Positions 15,968 to 24,182 of a stretch of 64,000 bases of DNA are shown piece after piece. The position numbers and the translations under genes were made by a program. The notes below the pieces were generated by a model that was not told the origin of the DNA, did not search any database, and was given only the letters and a program-made list of their open reading frames with translations. Origin of the DNA: Arsukibacterium tuosuense. GTDB taxonomy: Bacteria; Pseudomonadota; Gammaproteobacteria; Enterobacterales; Alteromonadaceae. The stretch covers positions 1-64,000 of the forward strand of contig NZ_OBEB01000009.1 of the NCBI RefSeq assembly GCF_900215315.1, read 5' to 3'. Position 1 is the first letter of the stretch, and each line of letters begins with the position of its first letter.

Positions 15968-17626
15968 ATGCTGCGCCTTACTGAAATTAAACTCCCGTTA
16001 AACCATGACGAAAATGCGCTAACTGCCGCCATTTTAAGCAAACTGCAGTTAATGCCTGAGCAGCTGCACAGCTTTAGCGTATTTAAACGCGGCTTTGATG
16101 CCCGCAAGAAGACCGATATTCAGCTTATCTACACCCTGGATATAGACGTAGACAATGAAGCGGCGCTGCTGAATACCTTTGCCAAAGACCCGCACATTAA
16201 GCCCTCACCTGATACCAGCTACAAGTTTGTCGCCCGGGCACCGACTGAATTAACGGAGCGGCCAGTTGTAATTGGTCTTGGCCCCTGTGGTTTGTTTGCC
16301 GGTTTATTGCTGGCGCAAATGGGTTTTAAACCGATTATTTTAGAGCGCGGTAAAGAAGTCCGTGAGCGCACCAAAGACACCTTCGGTTTCTGGCGCGGTA
16401 AAGAGCTTAACCCCGAATCGAATGTGCAGTATGGCGAAGGCGGTGCCGGCACTTTTTCTGATGGCAAGCTTTACAGCCAGGTAAAAGACCCAAAGCATTA
16501 TGGCCGCAAGGTAATGAGCGAATTTGTTGCTGCCGGCGCGCCGGATGAGATTATGTATGTCAGTAAGCCGCATATCGGTACCTTTAAGCTGGTGGCGATG
16601 GTGGAAAAAATGCGGGCAAAAATTATCGAGCTGGGCGGTGAAATTCGCTTCAGCAGCAGAGTAGATAAGCTGCATATCGATAATGGTCAGCTGACTGGCT
16701 TAACCCTGGCTAACGGCGAGCAGCTGCACAGTAAACACGTAGTGTTGGCCGTTGGCCACAGTGCCCGTGATACCTTTGAAATGCTCTATGAGCAGGGTGT
16801 CTATATTGAAGCCAAGCCGTTTTCGATTGGTTTTCGGATTGAGCATGAGCAATCAATGATTGACGAGTGCCGCTTTGGCCCCAATGCCGGCAACCCAATT
16901 TTAGGCGCGGCCGACTACAAGCTGGTGCACCATTGCAGCAATAACCGCACTGTTTACAGCTTTTGTATGTGCCCTGGTGGCACAGTAGTCGCTGCAGCCT
17001 CTGAGCAAGGCCGGGTGGTTACCAATGGCATGAGCCAGTACTCCCGGCACGAGCGCAATGCCAATAGCGCCATCGTGGTAGGCATAGACCCAGAGCGTGA
17101 CTACCCCGGCCACCCATTGGCCGGTATTGCTCTGCAGCGCCAGTTGGAAGAGCAGGCCTTTGCACTGGGTGGTGCAAGCTATCATGCGCCGGCACAGTTA
17201 ATTGGCGACTTTTTAAAGGGTAAGCCATCGGCTGAACTGGGCGAGGTGAAACCCTCCTATACCCCCGGCATTACCCTGACTGATTTATCCAAAGTGCTAC
17301 CCGACTTCGCCATCGCGGCTATCAGGGAAGCGATACCGGCGTTTGACCGGCAAATCCGGGGCTTTGCCAAAGCCGATGGTTTGCTGACCGGGGTGGAAAC
17401 CCGCACCTCATCGCCCATTTGTATTAAACGCGGTAGCGATTATCAAAGCGTCAACATTAAAGGCCTGTACCCGGCAGGTGAAGGCGCAGGTTATGCCGGC
17501 GGTATTTTATCAGCCGGCATTGATGGTATTAAAGTAGCCGAAGCGCTGGCGCTGGCCATGCTGGATACTGTTTCTGATACTGATTCTATTGCTGATTCTG
17601 TTGCTGATAACAGCACGACTGATTAA
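15968..17626 (+). CDS. NAD(P)/FAD-dependent oxidoreductase, COG2509 type
   Basis: A 552-residue flavoprotein. Residues 1-85 form an N-terminal domain typical of the family (RGFDARKK near 38-45), followed by the FAD fold (VVIGLGPCGLFAGLLLAQMG near 98-117, then ERGK), the family block VQYGEGGAGTFSDGKL near 157-172 and the C-terminal flavin site GEGAGYAGGILSAGIDG near 506-522. The tail is a short acidic Asp/Ser/Thr-rich segment. The reaction is unknown in this family. The next gene starts 5 bp after its stop, indicating coupling. Confidence 0.88.
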   Translation: MLRLTEIKLPLNHDENALTAAILSKLQLMPEQLHSFSVFKRGFDARKKTDIQLIYTLDIDVDNEAALLNTFAKDPHIKPSPDTSYKFVARAPTELTERPVVIGLGPCGLFAGLLLAQMGFKPIILERGKEVRERTKDTFGFWRGKELNPESNVQYGEGGAGTFSDGKLYSQVKDPKHYGRKVMSEFVAAGAPDEIMYVSKPHIGTFKLVAMVEKMRAKIIELGGEIRFSSRVDKLHIDNGQLTGLTLANGEQLHSKHVVLAVGHSARDTFEMLYEQGVYIEAKPFSIGFRIEHEQSMIDECRFGPNAGNPILGAADYKLVHHCSNNRTVYSFCMCPGGTVVAAASEQGRVVTNGMSQYSRHERNANSAIVVGIDPERDYPGHPLAGIALQRQLEEQAFALGGASYHAPAQLIGDFLKGKPSAELGEVKPSYTPGITLTDLSKVLPDFAIAAIREAIPAFDRQIRGFAKADGLLTGVETRTSSPICIKRGSDYQSVNIKGLYPAGEGAGYAGGILSAGIDGIKVAEALALAMLDTVSDTDSIADSVADNSTTD

Positions 17627-17631
17627 CCACT

Positions 17632-18420
17632 GTGGCAGACGGACTTAGCCGGCAATACTACCGCAATGGCCCGCCACACCGGGCCGGCGCCGATGTCAGC
17701 TTCGGTGATTTAGTTAAAATATTTGGTTTTAACAGTATTCATATTGGCCGCTGGGTGCAAAGCGCCGAGCAACAGCAGGCGGCCAATTTATTTTTTGATG
17801 CGCTGTGCGATTTGCAGCAGTTGCTGCAGGTACCCGAGCAGGTGATTTCGCTTAATGGCAGCCTGGCATTGACCTACGGCATAGGCGGTCAGCGTGGCGT
17901 CTGTGCCCACTACCAGCCACAGGGTCGTATTTTAGCGCTGGCGAAAAACGCCGGCGGTGGTAGCCTGGCGCATGAATGGTTTCATGCGTTTGATCACTAT
18001 ATTGCCAGCAAAATGTTCAGCCCGGCCCCGCCAGCTAACCGCTTTGCCAGCCGCTGCTGGCTGGAGTCGCTACCGCAACATCAACATCCATTAAATGCGT
18101 TGTTAGATCAGGCCTTTATCAGCCTGTTTTTGTCAGCTGATGGTAACGCTGAGAGCGATTATTTCCAGCATTGCCGTAAGCTGGATGCACAGCGGCAGCA
18201 GCTTTATCTGGCGATGCCGGAAGAAATGGCGGCCCGTGCTTTTGAAAACATGCTGCAGCGCCAGGGCCTGAAAAACAGCTTTTTAGTTTCTGGCACCTTG
18301 CAAAGTAAGGCGGCTAAACTTGGTGCTTACCCGGATGAGCAATTAAGCTATTGCCTCAGCAAGCTGTGGTTGCCGTATTTTCAGGCTCTGGGGCAGAGCC
18401 TGCGACGAAAAATTAGTTGA
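17632..18420 (+). CDS. CLCA_X/LPD1-like putative metallopeptidase
   Basis: A 262-residue protein with HEWFH at 114-118 in the context GGGSLAHEWFHAFDHY, the zinc-metallopeptidase pattern HExxH followed by a possible third ligand. Upstream blocks FGFNSIHIGRWV (31-42) and VISLNGSLALTYGIGGQRG (71-89) resemble the LPD1 domain and the family named CLCA_X. No signal peptide is seen. GTG 17632 lies 5 bp after the flavoprotein stop and lacks its own clear Shine-Dalgarno site, so translation is probably coupled. The family name is from memory; activity is not shown. Confidence 0.68.
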   Translation: MADGLSRQYYRNGPPHRAGADVSFGDLVKIFGFNSIHIGRWVQSAEQQQAANLFFDALCDLQQLLQVPEQVISLNGSLALTYGIGGQRGVCAHYQPQGRILALAKNAGGGSLAHEWFHAFDHYIASKMFSPAPPANRFASRCWLESLPQHQHPLNALLDQAFISLFLSADGNAESDYFQHCRKLDAQRQQLYLAMPEEMAARAFENMLQRQGLKNSFLVSGTLQSKAAKLGAYPDEQLSYCLSKLWLPYFQALGQSLRRKIS

Positions 18421-18427
18421 GTAGCGC

Positions 18428-19816
18428 TTACCTGGCCGCCCGGTTTAACAATAATTTACCGTCGCTAAGCACTACCCGGTTACCACCAGCCTTTTTGGCC
18501 AGATACATGGCTTCATCAGCATTTAGCACCAGCTCTTTTTGCACTGTTCCATGTTGCGGGTACAAGGCAACGCCGATACTGGGGTTAATAGTCAGCCGCT
18601 GACTATCAATTTGATAGGGCTGACATAACGCCAACCGGATTTTTTCTGCCAACAGCATAGCTGTCTCTACCCCTGATACCTGCTCCAGCAAAATCACAAA
18701 TTCATCGCCACCAAAACGGGCTGCGGTATCGGTCTGGCGGATTGCCTGCTGTAGTCGCAGCGCCGTTTGTTGCAGCAGCTCGTCGCCGATATTGTGGCCG
18801 AAATCGTCATTTACCTGCTTAAACTTGTCTAAATCCAGATAAAGCAGCGCTAACATGCCCTGCTCACGCCCTGCCCGTGCCAGAGCCGAAAACATTCTGT
18901 CCTGAAATAACTCTCGATTAGGCAGACGGGTGAGTTGATCATACAGCGCATGAAACTTCAGCCTGGCCAGCATTTGTTTGCGCTCTATTGAAACCGCCAC
19001 CTGGGTTGCGACAAACTCCAGCATTTCCAGTTCAGCATTGCTGTAACAAGGCGCATATGAAGTATTATGTGCTAATAGTGCACCAATAATGCCGCTATGC
19101 GTTTTTAACGGCACCACTAACGCGTTCAACTCTGGTTGAACGGCTGTCAGCTTCTTTCTATCACTTTTTGAAGGTTGCTGCGCATTACAAAACAGTAAAC
19201 TCTGGCCGCTACTGATAACCTGATGACAAAGCTCAGTAGTCTTAGCGTCAGGGCTTACGTAAGTAGCTGATGATGTGCTATCAGCGTTGTTATAACCAAA
19301 ACTGATACCGTGCTGGATATCATAGCGGGCAATAACGAAGCTCTGTATCGGCATTAAGCCGGCAATGATCTGATGGATTTGCTGATACAACTGCTCAATG
19401 TTTTCTGCGGCAAAGGCGGCCTCTGATATTGCATACAACGCTGCCTCACGGCGCTGCACGTGTTTCAGGTTGCTGATATCGCGGGCGACAGCAACCCGTT
19501 GCTGCTTATCTTCAGACCAGCGGGCCGACCAGAGCAAATGCACCACTGTGCCGTCTTTGCGAATATAGCGGTTTTCAAAGTCCAGTTTTACCGCGCCCTG
19601 GTTAATTTGCTCGGCAGTAGTCAGGGTTAGCGGCTGGTCATCAGGGTGAATAAACTCCAGCATGGAATGACCAATCATTTCCTGCGGTGTATAACCAAAA
19701 ATGCGCTCAGCGCCCGGGCTGATATATTCAAAGCAGCCCTGCTTATCCACCACACAGATAGCATCCAGCAGTAAATCAATGTAGTTACTTAACACCGTAT
19801 AGCTAGACTCAGTCAT
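18428..19816 (-). CDS. PAS-GAF-GGDEF diguanylate cyclase
   Basis: A soluble sensor that should make cyclic di-GMP. The roughly 462-residue protein has a PAS domain with PAC end (about 10-125), a GAF domain (about 135-290) and a GGDEF domain (about 300-450) with intact FGGDEF. RQTD lies five residues before GGDEF, the position of the RxxD product-inhibition site, so the enzyme is likely active and feedback-controlled. No membrane segments. ATG 19816 is preferred over GTG 19831; neither has a strong Shine-Dalgarno site. It converges with the HEWFH gene. Confidence 0.88.
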   Translation of the reverse strand: MTESSYTVLSNYIDLLLDAICVVDKQGCFEYISPGAERIFGYTPQEMIGHSMLEFIHPDDQPLTLTTAEQINQGAVKLDFENRYIRKDGTVVHLLWSARWSEDKQQRVAVARDISNLKHVQRREAALYAISEAAFAAENIEQLYQQIHQIIAGLMPIQSFVIARYDIQHGISFGYNNADSTSSATYVSPDAKTTELCHQVISSGQSLLFCNAQQPSKSDRKKLTAVQPELNALVVPLKTHSGIIGALLAHNTSYAPCYSNAELEMLEFVATQVAVSIERKQMLARLKFHALYDQLTRLPNRELFQDRMFSALARAGREQGMLALLYLDLDKFKQVNDDFGHNIGDELLQQTALRLQQAIRQTDTAARFGGDEFVILLEQVSGVETAMLLAEKIRLALCQPYQIDSQRLTINPSIGVALYPQHGTVQKELVLNADEAMYLAKKAGGNRVVLSDGKLLLNRAAR

Positions 19817-19914
19817 TTTATTCAGCTTCACAGAGTAAAATCGCTGTTACCCGGGTGTCAGCCCCGGCTTTTGGGTTTAACAATAGCATGAAATAAGCTA
19901 AGGCAAACTATGCC

Positions 19915-21465
19915 TTACACCTTGGCCAGCTCAGCCAGCAAGCGCTGACAATTGAGCCAGGTCATGCCATATATAGTTAGTTGCGGGTTGGCACCTAAGC
20001 TGGTAGGTAAAATAGAACCATCGAATATCGACAGGTTTTGCAGCTGATGATGACGGCCCTGTTGGTTAACCACACCTTTGGCCGGATTGGCACTCATATT
20101 ACAGCCGCCCATTACATGGGCTGATGCCACGGTTTGCCGGTACTTCTGCATAGGCAGGCGTTCAATCGCTGCTCTGGCTTCATGCCAGCTGTTATATAGC
20201 CTGGCGTCATGATGAATGGGTAATACCTGCTTAGCACCGGCGGCAAATTGCATCTCCGCCATCGACATCAGTGCCCGGCGGGCCCCCTGCCACAGGTAGT
20301 CAGTAATCGGATAATCCAGCACCGGCTGCTGCTGATTATCAAGCAGCACGCTGCCGCCCTGACTTTGCGGATGAAAGCCATCGCGCATGAGCGCTATAGT
20401 CACCTGCAGCTGGTTAAACTGCTGCATTAAAGCCGCATGCTGCTCGCCCGTGCCCAGCAGTTTGGTGGCCATTAATACCGGGTGCACCGGTGCCGCCTCC
20501 AGTTTATAGCCAATGTGGTCACTGTCTGGCCAGACAAACTGATCAGAATATATCGACTGCGGCGCCCCCGCATGGCCGTTAATGTCTTCAGCAAACAATG
20601 CACCGCTAATCAGCGAAGGGTGTAAATAAGTATGTTTACCGAGCCGGCCGGAGGGGTTTGGCACTTCTGAGCGCAGTAAAATAGCCGGCGAGCCAATAGC
20701 CCCCGCTGCCAGAATATAGTGCTTCGCTTTAATACTTACCTTAATGTCGCTGCGTGGCTGAAAATGCTGATCGACCGCCACGGCGTCAAGGCCGGTGATG
20801 CTATCGCCCTGCCAGCTAAATTTACGCACCGACAACCGTGAGATTAAGGTCGCACCCAATGCCAGCGCCGCCGGAATAGTGCTGACCAACATCGACTGCT
20901 TGCCATTTATCGGGCAGCCCATGCCGCAATAACCGAGGTTAGCGCAGCCATTTACATTACGGCTGATCACGGTGTACTGCCACCCCAGCGCTTCGCAACC
21001 ATGTTGGACCACACTATTGTTTGCATTAGGCGCTACAGGCCATGGCTTGATATTCAAGCGTTGCTCTGCTTTCTCAAAATACGGGGTTAACTCGTTAACA
21101 CCAGTAAATTTCAGGCCAAACTCGCTTTGCCAGTAATCCAGGGTTGGCTGCGGGGTACGAATAGAGGTAGTCCAGTTAACGGTGGTAGAGCCACCAACGG
21201 TGCGGCCTTGCAAAATGCCAATCGCCTGATCCCGGGTTTTACGGGCCGCGCCTTCCTGATACAAGTTCGGGTAGGCCCAGCGCTCTTCCATCACAAAATC
21301 ATCGCGGGTGTAATAGGCGCCTTCTTCTAACAACAGCACCTTAAGGCCGGCCTGAGCAAATTGCTCAGCGGCAATACCACCACCAGCACCAGAGCCGATA
21401 ATCACGATATCCGCTTCAAACTGCTGATCCTGCGTAAACCGGCTGGCGTCCAGGTGACTAGTCAT
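19915..21465 (-). CDS. GMC-family FAD oxidoreductase
   Basis: A 516-residue glucose-methanol-choline type flavoprotein. The FAD fold IVIIGSGAGGGIAAEQ starts near residue 20, GRTVGGSTTVNW near 87-98, and the C-terminal GMC region has SAHVMGGCNMS near 450 and GANPQLTIYG near 490 with the His/Asn region. A Cys-rich NGCANLGYCGMGCPINGK (near 172-189) resembles that of bacterial alcohol/sugar dehydrogenases. It has no signal peptide. Its ATG overlaps the stop of the upstream Tat-signal gene by one base, so the two should form one enzyme. The substrate is unknown. Confidence 0.87.
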   Translation of the reverse strand: MTSHLDASRFTQDQQFEADIVIIGSGAGGGIAAEQFAQAGLKVLLLEEGAYYTRDDFVMEERWAYPNLYQEGAARKTRDQAIGILQGRTVGGSTTVNWTTSIRTPQPTLDYWQSEFGLKFTGVNELTPYFEKAEQRLNIKPWPVAPNANNSVVQHGCEALGWQYTVISRNVNGCANLGYCGMGCPINGKQSMLVSTIPAALALGATLISRLSVRKFSWQGDSITGLDAVAVDQHFQPRSDIKVSIKAKHYILAAGAIGSPAILLRSEVPNPSGRLGKHTYLHPSLISGALFAEDINGHAGAPQSIYSDQFVWPDSDHIGYKLEAAPVHPVLMATKLLGTGEQHAALMQQFNQLQVTIALMRDGFHPQSQGGSVLLDNQQQPVLDYPITDYLWQGARRALMSMAEMQFAAGAKQVLPIHHDARLYNSWHEARAAIERLPMQKYRQTVASAHVMGGCNMSANPAKGVVNQQGRHHQLQNLSIFDGSILPTSLGANPQLTIYGMTWLNCQRLLAELAKV

Positions 21466-21968
21466 TAACGAAACCTCGGCGCAGTATAAGCCAGCGCCTG
21501 CCAGTGCTCTGGCTGGCCATAATAGGCGCCATACAACAGCTCGCGCAGGCCATGATAAGCTTGCTGCAATACCTCAAGATAACTGTCGCGCCAGCTATCC
21601 AATAAGGCCAAGCGCTGCTGAATGCTTAAATCCGCCAGCTGAGTTAAATGGCCAGTCATTCCCAGCCGACTGAACCGGTTAGCTAACAGATTAAACAGCT
21701 GATGCAGCTCCTGCTGCTGGCGTAATGGCAAAAAAAGTAGGAAATCATTGACCGCCGCTTTAGTTCGCGCAAGCTCAGCGGCAGCCAGGGTCGCATCTTC
21801 GGGTAAAGCGCCGTACAATAGCGCAGGCAATACGGCCGACAGCACTAATTCACGGTTGTTATCATCAGCGCTCAGGCTTTGCCGCCAGCCATAGATACCG
21901 AGGGTGGCGCCTATACTGGCTGCAGCAGCTAAGGCGATACCGGATAAAACAAAATGCCGCCGATCCAT
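21465..21968 (-). CDS. Tat-signal small subunit, gluconate 2-dehydrogenase subunit 3-like
   Basis: A 167-residue protein with a twin-arginine start (MDRRHFVLSGIALAAA; RRHFVLS fits the Tat consensus) and a helical remainder. Gluconate/glucose dehydrogenase small subunits have this form and carry the large FAD subunit through the Tat pathway. It is translated first and overlaps the GMC gene start by one base. No cytochrome c subunit gene is adjacent, so the electron acceptor is unknown. The family assignment is by layout and context, not strong motif similarity. Confidence 0.68.
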   Translation of the reverse strand: MDRRHFVLSGIALAAAASIGATLGIYGWRQSLSADDNNRELVLSAVLPALLYGALPEDATLAAAELARTKAAVNDFLLFLPLRQQQELHQLFNLLANRFSRLGMTGHLTQLADLSIQQRLALLDSWRDSYLEVLQQAYHGLRELLYGAYYGQPEHWQALAYTAPRFR

Positions 21969-22020
21969 AGTGCTGCACCCTCAGTAAAATTTAAGCCATT
22001 GTTTATCAGGAAACGCGCAT

Positions 22021-23046
22021 TTGCAAGCTCAGCTCAGACCAGTACCTCAGCATCACGCTCAGCCTTACAACCAGCCGCCTTTTCAACCTGCCTGGTGGCT
22101 CAGGCATGCCCACCTGCAAACTATTTTTGCCAAATATTTAAGCCCGAAACAACGGCTGAAAACCGACGTTGAAATGTTTAACCTGGCCGATGGTGATGAA
22201 CTGCAGCTAAACTGGTTGCATTGTGAAACCGCTACAGCAGATACGCCACTGCTGGTTTTATTGCATGGCCTGGCCGGTGACATTAACAGCCACTACATTC
22301 AGGCGATGCTGGCGCAGTGCCGTGAGCTTAACTGGTCGGCAGTGTTACTGCATTTTCGTGGCTGCAATGGCAAACCGAATAAACTACCCCGAGCTTATCA
22401 CAGTGGCGATACCGCTGACGCTGCCCTGGTAATTAATGAAATAAAACGTCGCTACCCTAACCGGCCATTGGTAGCAGTGGGCTATTCACTGGGTGGCAAT
22501 GTGTTGCTGAAATATTGTGGCGAACAGGCTGCAGCAAACCCGCTGGCTGCCGCGATAGCAGTATGCCCGCCTTTGTCTTTATCAGCTTGTGCCAAACGGA
22601 TTAATACCGGCAGCAGCAAACTGTACCAACGCTATTTACTGGGTCGCTTAAAGCGCAGCACCTTATTAAAACTGCAGCAATTTACCGATTTTCCGCTGCC
22701 GTTAACACCTGAGCAGGTGCAGGGCTTTGCCAGTATTGAGCAGTTTGATGAGCACTTTACTGCACCAATTCATGGCTTTAAAAATGCCCAGGATTATTAC
22801 CAACGTGCCAGCGGCAAAGCGTTTTTAAAACATATTCAGATACCCACCCTGATTATTCACGCCAAAGACGACCCGTTTTTAAGTGACGAGGTGATCCCGT
22901 CACCAGCAGAGCTAAGTCAGCACGTGCAGTATGAGCTCACCCATGGTGGTGGCCACGTTGGTTTTGTGTATGGCAGCCCGCTAAAACCGCAGTTCTGGTT
23001 AAACCAGCGTATTCCCGCCTTTATTAAACAACAGTTGAATTTATGA
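22021..23046 (+). CDS. yheT: YheT-type alpha/beta hydrolase
   Basis: A 341-residue hydrolase. Near the start is the family segment [10 protein letters not shown] (27-36). LHGLAGD follows at 81-87, the nucleophile is Ser156 in GYSLGG, an Asp lies in HAKDDPF and the His in GGGHVGF near 318. The substrate is not established; E. coli YheT is a predicted esterase. Start TTG 22021 is supported by AGGAA 9 bases upstream; there is no suitable ATG near the family N-terminus. Its stop overlaps yheU by 4 bases. Confidence 0.88.
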   Translation: MQAQLRPVPQHHAQPYNQPPFQPAWWLRHAHLQTIFAKYLSPKQRLKTDVEMFNLADGDELQLNWLHCETATADTPLLVLLHGLAGDINSHYIQAMLAQCRELNWSAVLLHFRGCNGKPNKLPRAYHSGDTADAALVINEIKRRYPNRPLVAVGYSLGGNVLLKYCGEQAAANPLAAAIAVCPPLSLSACAKRINTGSSKLYQRYLLGRLKRSTLLKLQQFTDFPLPLTPEQVQGFASIEQFDEHFTAPIHGFKNAQDYYQRASGKAFLKHIQIPTLIIHAKDDPFLSDEVIPSPAELSQHVQYELTHGGGHVGFVYGSPLKPQFWLNQRIPAFIKQQLNL

Positions 23047-23276
23047 TTATTCCCTATAACGATATCGATCAAGCGACCCTGAATAACCTGATTGAATACT
23101 ATGTGCTACGTGAAGGCACCGATTATGGTGAGCAGGAAATTTCCTTATCTGAAAAAGTATCTAGCGTTAAGCGCCAGCTGAAAAGTGGTGAGGTGGTAAT
23201 AGTGTATTCAGAGCTACATGAAACCGTCAACCTGATGCCGAAACAGGTTTTTTTGCAGCAGGCTGCCACTGAGTAA
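23043..23276 (+). CDS. yheU: YheU family protein (UPF0270)
   Basis: A 77-residue protein with the family start [20 protein letters not shown], then LREGTDYG and [13 protein letters not shown]. Function unknown. The ATGA overlap with yheT shows translational coupling, the same pairing as in E. coli. Confidence 0.92.
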   Translation: MIIPYNDIDQATLNNLIEYYVLREGTDYGEQEISLSEKVSSVKRQLKSGEVVIVYSELHETVNLMPKQVFLQQAATE

Positions 23277-23390
23277 CCCTAGAGCCCCGCTCACGGGGTA
23301 AATTGTCAATAAACAGTCAGATATCTGTCATAAGGCTGCCATCTGTTAACGGAATAGTATGCGTGCATTGCTGCTGAGCAAGGAATACCA

Positions 23391-24182
23391 ATGTTCGAAT
23401 GCCGCGCTATTTTTATTTCCGACGTCCATTTGGGCTGCAAGGACTGCCGGGCCGATTATCTGCTGAGCTTTTTGCAGCAGACTCAGACTGATAAAATTTA
23501 TTTACTTGGCGATATCATCGACCTGTGGGCCATGCGTAAACAGGTGCACTGGCAGCTAAATCAGAATCAGGTGATTAAAGCGCTACTGGATAAAGCTGAG
23601 CAGGGCTGCGAAATTATCTACGTGCCGGGCAATCATGATGAAGCCTTGCGGCTTTATCACGGCAAGAGTTTCGGCAATATTAAGATAGCGCTGCGCAGCA
23701 GCCATATCACCTTGCAGGGTAAAAAATTACTGTTGTTACATGGCGATGAATTTGATAAACAAGTCAGTTTCGGCCCGTTACATAACTGGCTTGGCGACAC
23801 CCTGTATGACTTTTTATTATTCTTAAATCGTTGGTTTAATCGCAGCCGGCGGTTGTTTGGTGGTCAGTATTTCAGCCTGGCAGCTTACATTAAACGCAAA
23901 GTGCCAGGCGCGCAAAAGGCTATTGCCCGTTACCGGCAGGCGGTTGTAAATAAGGCGCTGAAAGGTGGCTATGATGGTGTAGTTTGTGGCCATATTCATC
24001 ATCCGGAAATCCGGCTGGAGCAGGGCATTATTTATTGTAATGATGGCGACTGGATTGATAACTGCACCGCGCTGGTCGAGCAAACTGATGGTAGCCTGGC
24101 ACTATATCACTGGACCGAGCAAGCCCAGCGTTTGGCATCCTTGCCATTACAAGCCGTGGCCAGTAAAGCCAAAGCGGCCTAA
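23391..24182 (+). CDS. LpxH-like metallophosphoesterase (UDP-2,3-diacylglucosamine diphosphatase family)
   Basis: A 263-residue calcineurin-like phosphoesterase with all five metal motifs: SDVHLG (10-15), GDIIDLW (near 41), GNHDE (near 81), LLHGDEFD (near 116) and GHIHHPE (near 200). The overall layout matches LpxH2-type proteins, which hydrolyse the pyrophosphate bond of UDP-diacylglucosamine in lipid A synthesis; others in the group act on different substrates. It overlaps the end of the convergent pyrophosphatase-fusion gene by 4 bases. Confidence 0.82.
   Translation: MFECRAIFISDVHLGCKDCRADYLLSFLQQTQTDKIYLLGDIIDLWAMRKQVHWQLNQNQVIKALLDKAEQGCEIIYVPGNHDEALRLYHGKSFGNIKIALRSSHITLQGKKLLLLHGDEFDKQVSFGPLHNWLGDTLYDFLLFLNRWFNRSRRLFGGQYFSLAAYIKRKVPGAQKAIARYRQAVVNKALKGGYDGVVCGHIHHPEIRLEQGIIYCNDGDWIDNCTALVEQTDGSLALYHWTEQAQRLASLPLQAVASKAKAA

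Noticed and set aside
23285-23298. CCCCG/CGGGG hairpin after yheU as terminator
   Set aside because: A 5-bp stem with no T-run is too weak to call.
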